DNA from: Planctomycetota bacterium
GTDB lineage: Bacteria > Planctomycetota > UBA8108
DNA: 7,142 nucleotides
NCBI GenBank assembly: GCA_022451445.1
Contig: JAKUSY010000113.1
Coordinates: 1,271-8,412 of the forward strand
Direction of reading: 5' to 3'
The notes beneath the pieces are model-generated. The model was not told the DNA's origin. It saw only the letters and a list, made by a program, of their open reading frames with translations, and did no database searches. This document shows, piece after piece, positions 6,737 through 7,142 of the stretch. Both the position numbers and the translations under genes were made by a program. How positions within the stretch are numbered: position 1 is the first letter of the stretch; each line of letters begins with the position of its first letter.

Positions 6737-7016
6737 TCGGCGCGTTTTTTAGCCGACGCTGGGGGCAGCGAAAGGGAAGTCAAGAGAAACCGGAAGTCGT
6801 AAGTGTTGAGTTTTTAAAGGTCTTCTGGTCCAGGAGGAGTTTACAGATGATGGTCGGGAGCTCCCCAAAGGGGGCTATCAAGAGGTTTTCGGCGCTTCAC
6901 ATCGACGGTGAAATGCCGCGCTTCTTATAAGCCCCTAGAGTGGAGCAGGCTCTGGTGTTCAGAGAGCTGCTCCGTAGAGCGACCTTCCGGGCGGCCGGCA
7001 GCTGCCTTCGAGGAGG
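6737..7016 (+). ncRNA. candidate structured leader or small RNA, unrecognised class
   Basis: Downstream of the promoter, about 280 bases contain no long frame but a succession of predicted stems: TCGGC/GCCGA (6737-6741/6752-6756); CTTCTG/CAGGAG (6822-6827/6831-6836); AGCTCCC/GGGGGCT with a CAAA loop (6859-6865/6870-6876); CGGCGCTTCAC/GTGAAATGCCG (6890-6900/6908-6918, one C-A mismatch and one G-U pair); and GGAGCAG/CTGCTCC (6942-6948/6967-6973), with an inner CTCTG/CAGAG stem. A palindrome, GGCAGCTGCC (6997-7006), lies just before a Shine-Dalgarno sequence at 7011-7016. I do not recognise the conserved cores of RNase P, tmRNA, SRP, 6S RNA, T-box or the common riboswitches. It could be a regulatory leader of a gene beyond the window edge or an independent RNA. 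Pairings were found by eye, without energy calculation. Confidence 0.35.
6847..6930 (+). CDS. possible 27-residue small protein or leader peptide
   Basis: A short frame starts with tandem ATG codons (6847 and 6850) and ends at TAA (6928-6930). It has the strongest ribosome site in the window, AGGAGGAG at 6832-6839, 7 bases before the first ATG. The predicted peptide starts MMVGSSPKGAIKRFSALHID and ends GEMPRFL; it is mildly basic, has no membrane segment, and matches no family I know. The frame lies inside a run of predicted hairpins: one (6822-6836) would hide part of the ribosome site and two (6859-6876, 6890-6918) lie within the coding part. This arrangement suits a regulatory leader peptide, although it could be a genuine small protein. 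There is no run of one amino acid, so a classical attenuation leader is not evident. Confidence 0.4.
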   Translation: MMVGSSPKGAIKRFSALHIDGEMPRFL

Positions 7017-7020
7017 GTGA

Positions 7021-7140
7021 TTGAAATTCAGGAAATCGGATTCTCCTTTTAAATTTAATGAACAAGGCTTTTCGGAATTGTTTGTCATGGCTGAAACAGT
7101 AGAACAACGAGAATTACGCCGCGTTGGCGGTGTGAAATAA
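7021..7140 (+). CDS. possible 39-residue small protein with TTG start
   Basis: The frame begins with TTG at 7021, right after an in-frame TGA, and ends at TAA (7138-7140). AGGAGG lies 4 bases upstream, a little close but usable. The peptide starts KFRKSDSPFKFNEQGFSELF after the initiator and ends with a charged stretch (ETVEQRELRRVGG). An internal ATG at 7087 would give only 17 residues and has no ribosome site. Bases 7021-7110 are clearly richer in A and T than the neighbouring genes. I recognise no family. It could be a real small gene, the second unit of the small-frame cluster, or chance within a leader whose main gene lies beyond the edge. Confidence 0.35.
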   Translation: MKFRKSDSPFKFNEQGFSELFVMAETVEQRELRRVGGVK

Positions 7141-7142
7141 AT

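Noticed and set aside
6744..6750. T-run after GC-rich bases as a rightward terminator
   Set aside because: No stem closes directly before the T-run; the nearby stem has the T-run in its loop, and it is only a few bases after the predicted transcript start.
6734..6774. CTTTCG (6734-6739) and CGAAAG (6769-6774) as a long-range stem
   Set aside because: The pair is exact, but it competes with the closer TCGGC/GCCGA stem and spans the predicted transcript start, so the full stem could not form in the RNA.
6737..7016. Identity as tmRNA, RNase P RNA, SRP RNA or a known riboswitch
   Set aside because: The conserved core sequences of those RNAs that I know are not present on either strand; the region is left as an unknown candidate.
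6897..7107. Two minus-strand frames of 60-63 codons at the right edge
   Set aside because: Neither has a ribosome site, both run through the hairpin-rich region, and they have no recognisable features.

Overview
The window looks like a piece of a GC-rich planctomycete chromosome, or one from a close PVC-group relative. The assignment rests mainly on one gene. It encodes a very large secreted protein that joins a planctomycete/verrucomicrobial type membrane-bound dehydrogenase domain, alpha-helical repeats, two CxxCH cytochrome c modules and a discoidin-like domain. A secreted protein with a dockerin-like C-terminal module and a Tat-exported SGNH hydrolase fit the same picture. This is inference from protein families; the window contains no rRNA or other phylogenetic marker.

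Layout from left to right. Positions 1-268 (minus strand) hold the start of a lipoprotein with a coiled coil, cut by the window edge. After a gap of 211 bases, 480-1463 (plus) encodes the dockerin-like exported protein. It converges on 1494-2273 (minus), an SGNH/GDSL hydrolase with a twin-arginine signal. A 192-base divergent intergenic region with a perfect 7-bp inverted repeat separates the hydrolase from 2466-5564 (plus), the 1032-residue dehydrogenase/cytochrome. This gene converges on 5591-6700 (minus), a monofunctional proline dehydrogenase whose start codon is uncertain. The last ~440 bases hold no long gene. They carry a near-consensus sigma70-type promoter pointing right, a run of stable predicted hairpins, and two short open frames with strong Shine-Dalgarno sequences.

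How the parts may work together. Four products are exported: the lipoprotein, the dockerin-like protein, the hydrolase and the di-haem protein. The divergent hydrolase/di-haem pair could share one control region and act on the same extracellular carbohydrate, with deacylation by the hydrolase and oxidation by the dehydrogenase passing electrons to its haems. That pairing is a hypothesis. The proline dehydrogenase is a cytoplasmic or membrane-peripheral catabolic enzyme with no visible link to its neighbours.

The most promising unexplained stretch is 6702-7140. It reads like a promoter followed by a structured leader or small RNA containing a possible 27-codon leader peptide, and it matches no riboswitch or housekeeping RNA that I recognise. 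The genes themselves belong to known families; I see no CRISPR array, transposase, tRNA or rRNA.
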